Origin: Pantoea alhagi | GTDB lineage: Bacteria; Pseudomonadota; Gammaproteobacteria; Enterobacterales; Enterobacteriaceae | DNA length: 64,000 nucleotides | Reading direction: 5' to 3' | Assembly: GCF_002101395.1 (NCBI RefSeq) | Contig: NZ_CP019706.1 | Span: 3,410,001 to 3,474,000 of the forward strand | Shown here: positions 51,089-60,207 of the stretch, one piece after another | Numbering within the stretch: position 1 is the stretch's first letter | Layout: each line of letters starts with the position of its first letter | The notes under the pieces: model-generated | The model's database searches: none | What the model saw: only the letters and a program-made list of their open reading frames with translations | Told to the model about the DNA's origin: nothing | Program-made: the position numbers and the translations under genes

Positions 51089-51115
51089 GTAAACGCCGGT
51101 TAATCCGGCGTTTAC
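51089..51115 (+). terminator. Hairpin between fadD and rnd
   Basis: Perfect 11-bp stem GTAAACGCCGG/CCGGCGTTTAC with a 5-base loop, 26 bases after the fadD stop. The following ATTGTATT is a weak T tract. Confidence 0.75.
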
Positions 51116-51170
51116 ATTGTATTCATCAGCATTAGCAACGCAAACGTACCGCTGGCAAGAGAGCAAGCAT

Positions 51171-52298
51171 TTGAATTACACCTATATCACCACTAATGAG
51201 GCGCTGCAGGCCTGCTGTGACGCTGCGCGTCAACACCGTGCTATTGCGCTCGATACCGAGTTTGTCCGCACCCGCACCTATTATCCGCAACCTGGCCTGC
51301 TGCAAATTTATGATGGCGAACAGATCACGCTGGTTGATCCTCTGACCATTACCCAGTGGCAGCCGCTGATCGATCTGCTAAGCGACGCCAGCATAACGAA
51401 ATTCCTGCACGCCGGTAGTGAAGATCTTGAAGTCTTTCAGCACAGCTTCGGGGTCATGCCAACGCCGCTGATTGACACGCAAATCCTCGCTGCTTTTAGC
51501 GGACGTCCGCTATCAATGGGCTTTGCAGCGATGGTCGAAAACTTTACCGGTGAAGTGCTGGATAAAAGTGAATCACGCACTGACTGGCTGGCGCGTCCGC
51601 TTTCTGCCCGTCAGTGTGAATATGCGGCCGCCGATGTGTTCTGGCTGTTGCCGATTGCCCACACGCTGATGGATGAAACCGCAGCGGCAGGGCAGCTGGA
51701 TGCGGCGCGCAGCGAATGTCTGCTGCTTTGCCAGCGCCGTACTGAAACGCTGCAGCCGGAAGAGGCGTATCGGGAAATCAGTAACGCTTCGCTGCTGCGT
51801 CCGCGTCAGCTGGCGGCATTACAGCGCCTGGCGGCCTGGCGTCTGAAACTGGCGCGCGAAAAGGATATGGCGGTTAATTTTGTCGTACGCGAAGAAAATC
51901 TCTGGAAGGTAGCGCGCTATCTGCCGGGTTCGCTCGGCGAGCTGGATCACTTAGGGCTGAGCGGTCACGAAATCCGTTTCCACGGCAAAACGTTGCTGGA
52001 TATGGTTAATGAGGCTAACGCGCTGCCGGAAGAGAGTCTGCCGGAGATGCTGCTCAATATTAACGATCACCCGCACTATAAAAAAGCGTTTAAAGCGCTG
52101 AAAGCAGTAGTGCTGGAGGTCAGCGAGCGCAGCGGGCTGAGTACCGAACTGCTGGCGTCACGCCGTCAAATCAACCAGCTGCTGAGCTGGCACTGGCAAA
52201 TCAAACCGCGAGAAAAGCTGCCTGAGCTGGTAAGCGGATGGCGCGGCGAATTGATGGAACAGGAAATCAAACAGGTACTGGCGGACTATCCGCAGTAG
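51171..52298 (+). CDS. rnd: Ribonuclease D (Rnd)
   Basis: 375 residues, the E. coli length, from TTG at 51171 (LNYTYITTNEALQACC); E. coli rnd is known to use UUG. DEDDy exonuclease: motif I ALDTEFVRTRTYYP, motif II HAGSEDLEVF, motif III CEYAAADVFWLLPIA with the Tyr/Asp, then two HRDC domains (about 215-375) ending ELVSGWRGELM. It trims tRNA 3' ends. A ribosome site is weak, as known for this gene. Confidence 0.93.
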   Translation: MNYTYITTNEALQACCDAARQHRAIALDTEFVRTRTYYPQPGLLQIYDGEQITLVDPLTITQWQPLIDLLSDASITKFLHAGSEDLEVFQHSFGVMPTPLIDTQILAAFSGRPLSMGFAAMVENFTGEVLDKSESRTDWLARPLSARQCEYAAADVFWLLPIAHTLMDETAAAGQLDAARSECLLLCQRRTETLQPEEAYREISNASLLRPRQLAALQRLAAWRLKLAREKDMAVNFVVREENLWKVARYLPGSLGELDHLGLSGHEIRFHGKTLLDMVNEANALPEESLPEMLLNINDHPHYKKAFKALKAVVLEVSERSGLSTELLASRRQINQLLSWHWQIKPREKLPELVSGWRGELMEQEIKQVLADYPQ

Positions 52299-52310
52299 CC
52301 TGCATAAACT

Positions 52311-52333
52311 TTCCCCTGCGTAAGGCAGGGGAA
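52311..52333. terminator. Bidirectional terminator between rnd and minE
   Basis: Perfect 9-bp stem TTCCCCTGC/GCAGGGGAA with a 5-base loop in the 54-base gap between convergent rnd and minE. Confidence 0.75.
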
Positions 52334-52352
52334 GGTCAGGAATGAAGACGAA

Positions 52353-52622
52353 TCATTTCGCGGTTTCTTCCATTTCTGGCAGCGTCACGTTCAATTCCAG
52401 TATCGAAATATCATCACCGCGCTGATCCAGCTGTACCGTTACCATCTCCGGATCAATCTTCACATATTTGCAAATCACTTCCAGAATGTCGCGCTTCAGC
52501 TGGGGAAGGTAATGGGGCTCACTATCGCCCCTCCTGCGTTCAGCTACGATAATCTGCAGCCTTTCCTTGGCTATGTTAGCAGTGTTCTTTTTACGGGATA
52601 AAAAGAAGTCAAGTAAGGCCAT
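52353..52622 (-). CDS. minE: Division-site topological factor MinE
   Basis: 89 residues (E. coli 88). N-terminal membrane-targeting and anti-MinCD segment ALLDFFLSRKKNTANIAKER, with the LQIIVAERRR block that contacts MinD, then the dimerisation domain (YLPQLKRDILEVICKYVKID...). It stimulates MinD ATPase and drives pole-to-pole oscillation. Third gene of minC-minD-minE, 3 bases after minD. Confidence 0.97.
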   Translation of the reverse strand: MALLDFFLSRKKNTANIAKERLQIIVAERRRGDSEPHYLPQLKRDILEVICKYVKIDPEMVTVQLDQRGDDISILELNVTLPEMEETAK

Positions 52623-52625
52623 GGT

Positions 52626-53438
52626 TTATCCCCCGAACAGGCGTTTCAGGAATCCCTTCTTCTCTTCTTCAATGAAGCGGAAGGGGCGTTCTTCACCGAG
52701 TAACCGCTCAACGGTATCGGCATAGGCTTTGCCCGCATCGGATTCAGTATCCAGAATCACGGGTTCGCCCTGGTTGGAAGCGCGCAGTACCGACTGATCT
52801 TCCGGGATTACGCCAACCAGCGGAATACGCAGAATCTCCAGCACATCTTCCATACTCAGCATATCGCCGCGGCTAACGCGACCTGGATTATAACGCGTCA
52901 GCAGCAGGTGCTCTTTTACCGGCTCCTGGCCGTTTTCAGCACGGCGTGATTTGGATGCGATAATGCCCAGAATACGATCGGAGTCACGCACCGAAGAGAC
53001 TTCCGGGTTGGTGGTGATAATAGCTTCATCGGCAAAATAGAGTGCCATCAGCGCGCCGGTCTCAATACCTGCCGGCGAATCACACAGTACGAAGTCAAAC
53101 TCCATCTTATCCAGTTCGTTCAGCACTTTCTCAACGCCTTCGCGCGTCAGTGCATCTTTATCTCGCGTTTGGGAAGCAGGCAGGATATAGAGGTTTTCTG
53201 TACGTTTGTCTTTAATCAGTGCCTGATTCAGCGTGGCATCGCCCTGGATAACGTTGACGAAATCATAAACCACGCGCCTTTCACAGCCCATAATCAGATC
53301 GAGATTACGCAGACCGATATCAAAATCGATCACCACGGTTTTCTTCCCTTTCTGTGCCAGACCGGTAGCAATGGCCGCGCTTGACGTGGTCTTGCCAACG
53401 CCCCCTTTGCCGGATGTAACTACAATAATGCGTGCCAT
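52626..53438 (-). CDS. minD: Septum-site determining ATPase MinD
   Basis: 270 residues, E. coli length. Deviant Walker A VTSGKGGVGKTTSSAAIATG with the signature Lys, switch I/II DFDIGLRNLDLIMGCERRVV and CDSPAGIETGAL, and a C-terminal amphipathic membrane helix ending KKGFLKRLFGG. It binds membranes as an ATP dimer and carries MinC. It starts 31 bases after minC. Confidence 0.97.
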   Translation of the reverse strand: MARIIVVTSGKGGVGKTTSSAAIATGLAQKGKKTVVIDFDIGLRNLDLIMGCERRVVYDFVNVIQGDATLNQALIKDKRTENLYILPASQTRDKDALTREGVEKVLNELDKMEFDFVLCDSPAGIETGALMALYFADEAIITTNPEVSSVRDSDRILGIIASKSRRAENGQEPVKEHLLLTRYNPGRVSRGDMLSMEDVLEILRIPLVGVIPEDQSVLRASNQGEPVILDTESDAGKAYADTVERLLGEERPFRFIEEEKKGFLKRLFGG

Positions 53439-53469
53439 ATATAAGAATTCCTTATAAATAAAAAGGGGC

Positions 53470-54168
53470 CTAATTCAATGTCTGTATTGTCAGCGCGCCA
53501 TCTTTTAGGCTAAGGCGCGCTGCTTTTGCAAAATATTCCGCCGGAATTTGATCCATAATCCAGTACTCACCCGCTATGGAAACCAGCTCCGCAGATAAAC
53601 TGGTACAAAATATCTGGCATTCACGATCGCCACCGGCGCCCGCCAACGCGCGTCCGCGCATCATGCCATAAATATGAATATTGCCATCGGCAACCAGTTC
53701 AGCACCGGCGCTTACGCTATTCGTCACAATCAGATCGGTATTACGCGCATAAATTTGTTGCCCGGAGCGAACCGGCGTGGTGACCACACGCGTTTTAACC
53801 AGAGTGCTTTCCGGCGCCGCTACCGCAACCGAGTCTACCGGTTCAGAATTTTTTTTCTGTTCTTTGCCTTCGGACAGGATGGGCAGGCCAGCGCGTGCGA
53901 TCATGCGCTTAAGCGACTCATCTTTACAGCCGCTGACGCCTACAATGCGTAACCCCGTCGAAGCGATAGCCTGCTGCATCTGTTTCCAGTTAACGTCACC
54001 GTTCAGAGAGGCTACATTCAAAACCACGGGCGCATTTTTGAGAAAGGCAGGCGCCTGGTCAATTTTGTCCTGAAGCGCCTGACGAACCACATCGGGATGC
54101 GTGTGGTGTAAATGAACAACAGACAGAGTAAAACTACTGCCTTTAAACTCGATTGGCGTTTGCGACAT
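53470..54168 (-). CDS. minC: Septum-site determining inhibitor MinC
   Basis: 232 residues (E. coli 231). N-terminal FtsZ-inhibiting domain (about 1-105, IEFKGSSFTLSVVHLHHTHP), linker with Pro/Val, then the C-terminal beta-helix that binds MinD (GQQIYARNTDLIVTNSVSAG, LVADGNIHIYGMMRGRALAG, with conserved Gly). Blocks Z-ring formation near poles. First gene of the min operon, divergent from ycgL across a 160-base promoter region. Confidence 0.96.
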   Translation of the reverse strand: MSQTPIEFKGSSFTLSVVHLHHTHPDVVRQALQDKIDQAPAFLKNAPVVLNVASLNGDVNWKQMQQAIASTGLRIVGVSGCKDESLKRMIARAGLPILSEGKEQKKNSEPVDSVAVAAPESTLVKTRVVTTPVRSGQQIYARNTDLIVTNSVSAGAELVADGNIHIYGMMRGRALAGAGGDRECQIFCTSLSAELVSIAGEYWIMDQIPAEYFAKAARLSLKDGALTIQTLN

Positions 54169-54328
54169 CTGTCCTGGCTCAGTCCTGTTATGTCTAAACC
54201 CGACTAAATTATGCCTGATTTAGCCAGCGCGTAATCAAGGCGGGACATTATTCCTAACTACTGCAAGCATGTTATAGTTACTGTTATATTCAGGCAAGTC
54301 ACCACCCCGCTTAATTCGAGTAAAAAAT

Positions 54329-54604
54329 ATGTTTTGTGTGATCTACAGAAGTCCTCAACGCGATCAGACTTATCTTTACGTTGAAAAAAAAGACGACTTT
54401 TCCCGTGTGCCGGAAGAGCTGCTGCGTGGTTTTGGCAAACCGCAGCTGGCAATGGTGTTACCCCTTGAACGCACTAAGAAACTGGCGAATGCGGATATTG
54501 AAAAAGTAAAGCTGGCACTGCACGAGCAGGGTTATTATTTGCAGCTGCCGCCACCGGTAGAAGATCTGCTGAAAATACATTTAGGAAAAAACGATCCGGT
54601 TTAA
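54329..54604 (+). CDS. ycgL: YcgL family protein (DUF709)
   Basis: 91 residues (MFCVIYRSPQRDQTYLYVEK, then FSRVPEELLRGFGKPQLAMV...). Single YcgL domain, a small alpha/beta fold with a positively charged groove, function unknown; reported to be copper or stress related in some species, not proved. Position between minC and the ycgM region is as in E. coli. The upstream ATG context lacks a strong ribosome site (GAGTAAAAAAT). Confidence 0.9.
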   Translation: MFCVIYRSPQRDQTYLYVEKKDDFSRVPEELLRGFGKPQLAMVLPLERTKKLANADIEKVKLALHEQGYYLQLPPPVEDLLKIHLGKNDPV

Positions 54605-54689
54605 TTCAGATTCATCTGTAAATAATAAATTGGCGAATAATTCCTCAATTTATTTCCGGCGATTTTCAATTGATTAATAAGGAACTGAT

Positions 54690-55784
54690 ATGAAGCTAAA
54701 TGCTCTGAGCGCGACGTTACTGACAATAATGTTAGCGGGATGCGCCAGTAAAAATAGCGTCTCGTCAGCGCCTGAAACCACGGGGGCTGCCGCGCCGACG
54801 CCTGCCGCCAAAAGCGGCGGCTTTCTGACGCCACCGACGGGTAAAACCACCCTGGCACAGCAGGGGCGCGATCCTGCGGAGTTCCCCGCTTACGTTGAGC
54901 AGCTGAAAGCGCAGGCGCGCCAGCAGGGCATCAGTGAGCAAACCGTAAACAGCGCTTTCGCTAACGTGCATTTTGTTGACCGGGTGATTAAATCCGACCG
55001 TAATCAGCCCGAGCAGAAAATTACGCTGGATGATTATCTGGCGCGGGTCATTACCCCTAAAAAGATTGAGCAGGGCCGCAGTCTTTATCAGCAATATCAG
55101 AACGAGCTGACAAGCGTAAGCCAGCAATATGGCGTAGCGCCGCAATATATTGTGGCGCTGTGGGGAATGGAGAGTAACTTTGGGCGGCTTCAGGGCCGCG
55201 AAGATATTATCTCTGCGCTCGCCACGCTGGCTTTTGAAGGGCGGCGCGAAGCCTTCTTCACTAAGGAGCTGATCGCCGCGCTGAAGATGATCCAGCAGGG
55301 TCATATCAGCGCGCCGGAAATGAAAGGCTCCTGGGCGGGTGCGATGGGACAGAATCAGTTTATGCCCAGCTCTTATCTGAACTATGGTGCGGACGGCGAC
55401 GGCGACGGAAAAATTGATATCTGGCATAACCAGCGCGATGTGTTTGCCTCCACGGCTAACTATCTGGCTAAAGAAGGCTGGAATTCTGGCGAAAGCTGGG
55501 GACGCGAAGTGATCCTGCCGGTCGATTTTGCCCCTCAGCTGGCGGGTCTGAAGACACCCCAGGCCAAAACGGTGGCCGAATGGGAAAAACTGGGCGTGCG
55601 GCTGAGTAGCAGCGATAATTTGCCGGATACCGGGCAGCGCGGCTGGATTATACTGCCGGACGACGTGGGCGGACGCGCCTTCCTGGTGTATGACAACTTC
55701 CGTACCATAATGCGCTGGAATCGATCATATTATTTCGCTATCAGCATCGGCAAAATGGCGGATGCGGTAGCACAAGCACAGTAG
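54690..55784 (+). CDS. Lytic murein transglycosylase lipoprotein (MltB/SLT_2 family)
   Basis: 364 residues. Lipoprotein signal MKLNALSATLLTIMLAG-C (lipobox LAGC, then Ala). After a Ser/Ala/Pro/Thr-rich linker (about 20-55) comes the SLT_2 domain: VDRVIKSDRNQPEQKITLDD, VSQQYGVAPQYIVALWGMES with the catalytic Glu (GMESNFG), GSWAGAMGQNQFMPSSYLNY, and a calcium-site-like DGDGDGKIDIW. It cleaves peptidoglycan to 1,6-anhydro-muropeptides. It is absent from this place in E. coli K-12 as I recall, but common in Erwiniaceae and Yersinia relatives. Confidence 0.88.
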   Translation: MKLNALSATLLTIMLAGCASKNSVSSAPETTGAAAPTPAAKSGGFLTPPTGKTTLAQQGRDPAEFPAYVEQLKAQARQQGISEQTVNSAFANVHFVDRVIKSDRNQPEQKITLDDYLARVITPKKIEQGRSLYQQYQNELTSVSQQYGVAPQYIVALWGMESNFGRLQGREDIISALATLAFEGRREAFFTKELIAALKMIQQGHISAPEMKGSWAGAMGQNQFMPSSYLNYGADGDGDGKIDIWHNQRDVFASTANYLAKEGWNSGESWGREVILPVDFAPQLAGLKTPQAKTVAEWEKLGVRLSSSDNLPDTGQRGWIILPDDVGGRAFLVYDNFRTIMRWNRSYYFAISIGKMADAVAQAQ

Positions 55785-55831
55785 GCTAGCGGCGCCGGCC
55801 TGGCGCTGTCACTCTCAGCAAGGGGAAAAGC

Positions 55832-56491
55832 ATGTATCAACATCGTAACTGGCAGGGCGCGCTGTTAGATTTTCCAGTCAGCAAAGTGGTTTGTGTCGGC
55901 AGCAATTACGCTAAGCACATTAAAGAGATGGGCAGCGCGACGCCGCAGGAGCCGGTGATTTTTATCAAGCCTGAGACGGCGCTGTGCGATCTGCGACAGC
56001 CGCTCTCGATTCCACGCGACATGGGGGCGGTGCATCATGAGGTGGAAATGGCGATCCTGATCGGCTCCACCCTGAAACAGGCCAGCGAAGCGCATGTCGG
56101 TCAGGCTATCGCGGGTTACGGCGTCGCCCTTGATTTGACGCTGCGTGATATTCAGGCTGGCCTGAAAAAAGCCGGACAGCCGTGGGAAAAGGCCAAGGGA
56201 TTCGATAATTCCTGTCCGCTTTCCGGCTTTATTCCTGTTAATCAATTCACCGGCGATCCGCAGCAGTGCGAACTTAAGCTGGTGGTTAATGGTGAAGTGC
56301 GCCAGCAGGGCAGCACCGCCGATATGATCACGCCCATCCTGCCGCTGATTGCCTATATGAGCAAATATTTTACCCTGCGCGCGGGCGATGTAATTTTGAC
56401 CGGCACCCCGGAAGGCGTGGGGCCACTGCATGCAGGGGACCAGCTGGAAGTCTCGCTGGCGGGCCACGGCGTGAGCACGCGCGTGCTGTGA
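55832..56491 (+). CDS. ycgM: Fumarylacetoacetate hydrolase-family protein YcgM
   Basis: 219 residues. FAH-fold with metal ligands: VHHEVEMAILIG (the two Glu in E-x-E), DLTLRDIQ with Asp, and the C-terminal GDVILTGTPEGVGPL. The conserved opening KVVCVGSNYAKHIKEMG is that of the YcgM/FAHD1 group, which act as acylpyruvate hydrolases or oxaloacetate decarboxylases. Starts 48 bases after the transglycosylase; ycgN follows after 60 bases. Confidence 0.92.
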   Translation: MYQHRNWQGALLDFPVSKVVCVGSNYAKHIKEMGSATPQEPVIFIKPETALCDLRQPLSIPRDMGAVHHEVEMAILIGSTLKQASEAHVGQAIAGYGVALDLTLRDIQAGLKKAGQPWEKAKGFDNSCPLSGFIPVNQFTGDPQQCELKLVVNGEVRQQGSTADMITPILPLIAYMSKYFTLRAGDVILTGTPEGVGPLHAGDQLEVSLAGHGVSTRVL

Positions 56492-56551
56492 TGCTTGCAT
56501 CTGACCGCTGAACTGTTTATAAGGTGCGCTTTTGCTTAACCGGACATCACA

Positions 56552-56998
56552 ATGACTGAGACCCCTTTCTGGCAGGAAAAGAGCCTGGAACAAATGACTG
56601 ATGAGGAATGGGAATCCTTGTGCGATGGTTGTGGCCAGTGCTGCCTTAATAAATTGCAGGACGCCGATACGGATGAAATCTATTTCACCAACGTGGCCTG
56701 CAACCAGCTTAATATCAAAACCTGTCAGTGCCGTAACTATGAGCGCCGCTTCGAATATGAAGAAGACTGTATCAAGCTGACGCGTGACAATCTGCCTACC
56801 TTCTCCTGGTTGCCAGCCAGCTGCGCCTACCGTCTGTTGGCGGAAGGAAAAACGCTACCGGTCTGGCACCCTTTACGCAGTGGCTCAAGTGCCGCAATGC
56901 ATGCGGCACGGATTTCGGTGCGTCATATCGCGGTGCGTGAGAGCGAAGTCAGGGACTGGGAAGATCACATTATTAACCGGCCGGAATGGAAAGGCTGA
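56552..56998 (+). CDS. ycgN: YcgN family cysteine-cluster protein (UPF0260)
   Basis: 148 residues, E. coli-like size. N-terminal zinc/iron-chelating CxxCxxCC-type cluster DGCGQCCLNK, further cysteines in CNQLNIKTCQCRNYE and EEDCIKL and CAYRLL, making the conserved pattern of UPF0153/UPF0260. The ligand is unknown. Convergent with dsbB, 16 bases away. Confidence 0.92.
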   Translation: MTETPFWQEKSLEQMTDEEWESLCDGCGQCCLNKLQDADTDEIYFTNVACNQLNIKTCQCRNYERRFEYEEDCIKLTRDNLPTFSWLPASCAYRLLAEGKTLPVWHPLRSGSSAAMHAARISVRHIAVRESEVRDWEDHIINRPEWKG

Positions 56999-57014
56999 TC
57001 CAGCCGGTCAATGC

Positions 57015-57545
57015 TTAACGGGAAAAGAGATCGCGACGCCGGGGTTTGAACGGCTGCGCGATCAATACCAGCAGCGCTACCAGCAGATAAGCAGCAAAAA
57101 TAATCATTAGCCATTGTGGCATACTCAGCGTCAGGAAAGACCAGACGCGTTCTGAGCAGTCGCCCGTGGCAACAAACACTGACGGCAGCCATTTATCCAG
57201 CGGTAGCCAGCCGGGAAAACGGGCGGCGAAATCACAGGTTGTAAACGGATTAGGATGCAGTTGCAGCATCGTATGCTGATAGGAGAGACGCAATCCCTCC
57301 CAGGCGCTGTAGAGCCAGATCAGCAGCGCCGCATAGCGCAGCGGCGTTTTTGGCGCGATCGCGCCAACCAGCCCGGCACCCATCACGCCAAACAGCGCGC
57401 AGCGCTCATAAATACACATCACGCAGGGTTTCAGCATCATAACGTGTTGAAACCACAGCGCGACCATTTCCAGCGCAAAAGCAGTCAGCGCCAGCAGCAG
57501 CCAGGCGCCACGTCCTTTTGAGCATTGGTTCAGGTATCGCAACAT
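57015..57545 (-). CDS. dsbB: Disulfide bond formation protein DsbB
   Basis: 176 residues, E. coli length. Four membrane helices. The first periplasmic loop holds the CXXC (LKPCVMCIYERCALFGVM); the second holds the other redox pair, in FTTCDFAARFPGWLP and VATGDCSERVWSF. It reoxidises DsbA and passes electrons to quinone. In E. coli it lies next to nhaB, as here, with 128 bases between. Confidence 0.96.
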   Translation of the reverse strand: MLRYLNQCSKGRGAWLLLALTAFALEMVALWFQHVMMLKPCVMCIYERCALFGVMGAGLVGAIAPKTPLRYAALLIWLYSAWEGLRLSYQHTMLQLHPNPFTTCDFAARFPGWLPLDKWLPSVFVATGDCSERVWSFLTLSMPQWLMIIFAAYLLVALLVLIAQPFKPRRRDLFSR

Positions 57546-57673
57546 AAATCATTCCCTGTCATTAGCGTTGAACCGGCAGTGTAAAGCAAATAAACATCGC
57601 TGCCAGCCAGGGCAGCGAAAAAACAGAATTAAAAATGACGTAAGATCATTTTGTTCCCGATTTTTACCGGGCG

Positions 57674-59218
57674 CTATGATGCAAGTGGCGGCAGCCAGCC
57701 ATGCGCCATCATCCATAATGTCATCGGCTCCAGCGCATACATAATGCAGAGCAGCCCCACCAGCGACAGTACAAAGGTATAGGGCAGTGCCATCCATACC
57801 ATGCGCCCGTAAGAGAGGCGAATCAGCGGTGCCAGCGCGGAGGTCAGCATAAACAGAAACGCAGCCTGACCGTTAGGCGTGGCGACAGAGGGCAGATTGG
57901 TGCCGGTATTGGTCGCAACCGCCAGCAGTTCAAACTGCTGCAGGCTAATCTCACCGCGGGTAAAGGCGTTTTTCGCTTCATTAATGTAAACCGTGCCGAC
58001 AAACACGTTATCTGATATAGAAGACAGCACCCCATTGAACACATAAAACCAGGTCAGCTGCATATTGGCTTCTGCCTGCAAAACAAAATGGATCAGCGGG
58101 CTAAAGAGATCCTGTTGCACGATAACCGCGACAATAGCGAAAAACACCGTCAGCAGCGCGGTAAAGGGCAGCGCTTCTGAAAACGCCCGACCAATAACGT
58201 GCTCATCGGTCACCCCACACAGCGAGGTGGCGAGAATGATCACCGACAAACCAATCAGGCCCACTTCCGCCAGGTGCAGCGCTAGCGCAACGATCAACCA
58301 AACGGCGATGGCACCCTGGATCCACAAATTAAGGCGATCCTGACGGGTACGCTTTTTCCGGGACTGAAGATCGTAATTCATCAGGATCTCGCGCACTTTT
58401 TCCGGTAGCGGTTCGCCATAGCCAAACAGGCGGAAGCGCTCCAGCAGCATGCAGGTGATCAGGCCGCAAATCAGTACTGGTACCGTCACCGGCGCCATAC
58501 GCAAAAAGAATTCAATAAAGTCCCAGTCGGCGGCTTTAGCGATAATCAGGTTCTGTGGCTCACCTACCATGGTCATTACGCCGCCTAAGGCGGTACCGAC
58601 GCCAGCCTGCATCATCAGGCTGCGCAGAAACGAGCGGAACTTTTCCAGCGTTTCGCGACGTGCCTCGTGATTGATATCCCCGGATTCGGCATGCTCATCT
58701 CCCTCCGATAACACGCGGTGATAGATATCGTAAAAGCCGGCGGCAACGCTCAGCACCACGGCGACCACCGTCAGGGCGTCGAGAAAGGCGGAGAGGAACG
58801 CGGCGGCCAGGCAAAACGCCAGGCCCAGCACCATCTTCGAACGGATGGTCAGCAGCAGGCGGGTAAACACAAACAGCAACAGCTGGCGCATAAAATGGAT
58901 GCCAGCCACCATAAAGATCAGCAGCAGCAGCACCTCAAGGTTATTCGCCAGTTCTTCTTTCACCTGTTCCGCACTGGCCATGCCAATGATAATCGCCTCC
59001 AGCGCCAGCAGGCCGCCGGGCAGCAGAGGATAGCATTTTAACGCCATCGCAAGGGTAAAAATGAACTCTGCCACCAGCAACCAGCCGGCAAGAAACGGGC
59101 TAACAAAGAAAAACAGCAGCGGATTAACAACCAAAAATCCCAGCAGCGTTAGCTTATACCAGTCGGGAGATTGCCCAAGAAAATTGCGCGTAAAGGCGCG
59201 CCCGGTGGAAATATCCAT
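57674..59218 (-). CDS. nhaB: Na+/H+ antiporter NhaB
   Basis: 514 residues (E. coli 513) from ATG at 59218 (MDISTGRAFTRNFLGQSPDW). About 12 membrane helices. Characteristic blocks: ALKCYPLLPGGLLALEAIII, FLSAFLDALTVVAVVLSVAA with the Asp in the transport helix, GTALGGVMTMVGEPQNLIIA, and TGTNLPSVATPNGQAAFLFM. It exports Na+ at near-neutral pH. Divergent from fadR across a 214-base region, the E. coli arrangement. Confidence 0.96.
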   Translation of the reverse strand: MDISTGRAFTRNFLGQSPDWYKLTLLGFLVVNPLLFFFVSPFLAGWLLVAEFIFTLAMALKCYPLLPGGLLALEAIIIGMASAEQVKEELANNLEVLLLLIFMVAGIHFMRQLLLFVFTRLLLTIRSKMVLGLAFCLAAAFLSAFLDALTVVAVVLSVAAGFYDIYHRVLSEGDEHAESGDINHEARRETLEKFRSFLRSLMMQAGVGTALGGVMTMVGEPQNLIIAKAADWDFIEFFLRMAPVTVPVLICGLITCMLLERFRLFGYGEPLPEKVREILMNYDLQSRKKRTRQDRLNLWIQGAIAVWLIVALALHLAEVGLIGLSVIILATSLCGVTDEHVIGRAFSEALPFTALLTVFFAIVAVIVQQDLFSPLIHFVLQAEANMQLTWFYVFNGVLSSISDNVFVGTVYINEAKNAFTRGEISLQQFELLAVATNTGTNLPSVATPNGQAAFLFMLTSALAPLIRLSYGRMVWMALPYTFVLSLVGLLCIMYALEPMTLWMMAHGWLPPLAS

Positions 59219-59380
59219 GTGTATCGTTATCCTCATACAGGACCAAGAAAATTTTCAGATTCAAAGGGTAAACGTCGCCAGCGAGTGAGGCAATGCACAT
59301 TCGGTTAAAGCGGCTCAATTCGTCATTTTTTGCGCTGGATTCAGGTTTTAAACGAAGCGAGGCTAGGTGATGCCTGGGCC

Positions 59381-59397
59381 CTCTGGTATGATGAGTG
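59381..59397. promoter_or_regulatory. FadR-like box upstream of fadR
   Basis: CTCTGGTATGATGAGTG, 35 bases before the fadR ATG at 59433, resembles the fadD operator (TACTGGTACAATGAGTT) in 11 of 17 positions, with the TGGT and TGAGT cores intact. This suggests that FadR controls its own gene. Confidence 0.5.
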
Positions 59398-59432
59398 GCA
59401 TATTGCCTAATGAAAAAGCAACGAGAAATGCT

Positions 59433-60149
59433 ATGGTTATAAAGGCGCAGAGCCCGGCCGGGTTCGCGGAAGAGTATATCATTGAAAGTATCTGGAACAG
59501 TCGCTTCCCCCCTGGATCTATCCTGCCTGCCGAACGCGAGCTTTCTGAGCTGATTGGCGTAACGCGTACCACGCTGCGAGAAGTGCTTCAGCGTCTGGCG
59601 CGCGATGGCTGGCTGACCATTCAGCACGGCAAGCCGACGCGGGTAAATGATTTCTGGGAAACTTCCGGTCTGAATATTCTTGAAACGCTGGCGCGTCTCG
59701 ATCACGACAGCGTACCGCAACTGATGGATAACGTGCTCTCCGTGCGTACTAACGTTTCCTCCATCTTTATCCGTCGCGCTATCCGTCACTTTCCTGAACA
59801 GGCGCGTGAGGTGCTGAAAGCGGCTGAAGGCGTCGAGGATCAGGCGGATGCCTATACCGAGCTGGATTATCGTATTTTTCGCGGGCTGGCTTTTGCCTCC
59901 GGTAATCCGATTTACGGCTTGATTCTTAACGGGCTGAAAGGGCTCTATACCCGCGTGGGACGTCACTATTTTTCCAATCCCGAAGCGCGTACCTTAGCGC
60001 AGCGTTTTTATCAACAGCTGCTCTCTTTTTGCGATGGCACCGAGCCGGAAAACATCGTTACCGCAGTACGTGAATATGGTCGTCGCAGTGGGGAAATCTG
60101 GCACAGCATGCAAAAATCGATGCCGGATGATGAGCTCCATCGTCGCTGA
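59433..60149 (+). CDS. fadR: Fatty acid metabolism regulator FadR
   Basis: 238 residues (E. coli 239) from ATG at 59433 (MVIKAQSPAGFAEEYIIESI). GntR family: winged HTH with ILPAERELSELIGVTRTTLR and EVLQRLARDGWLTIQHGKPT, then an all-helical acyl-CoA-binding domain. FadR represses beta-oxidation (fadD, fadBA) and activates fabA/fabB; acyl-CoA releases it. A hairpin terminator follows at 60177. The DNA-contact Arg and Thr residues of the HTH are conserved. Confidence 0.96.
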   Translation: MVIKAQSPAGFAEEYIIESIWNSRFPPGSILPAERELSELIGVTRTTLREVLQRLARDGWLTIQHGKPTRVNDFWETSGLNILETLARLDHDSVPQLMDNVLSVRTNVSSIFIRRAIRHFPEQAREVLKAAEGVEDQADAYTELDYRIFRGLAFASGNPIYGLILNGLKGLYTRVGRHYFSNPEARTLAQRFYQQLLSFCDGTEPENIVTAVREYGRRSGEIWHSMQKSMPDDELHRR

Positions 60150-60176
60150 GGAGTATTGACCCGTCTGAGTAATAAC

Positions 60177-60200
60177 AGGGCCGGATTCGCCTCCGGCCCT
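60177..60200. terminator. Terminator between convergent fadR and ycgB
   Basis: Perfect 9-bp stem AGGGCCGGA/TCCGGCCCT with loop TTCGCC, followed by GAGGGTTTTATAAAG, in the 58-base gap. Confidence 0.8.
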
Positions 60201-60207
60201 GAGGGTT

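Noticed and set aside
55865..56593. 242-residue minus-strand reading frame opposite ycgM
   Set aside because: Lies fully antisense to a well-recognised gene; codon shadow only.
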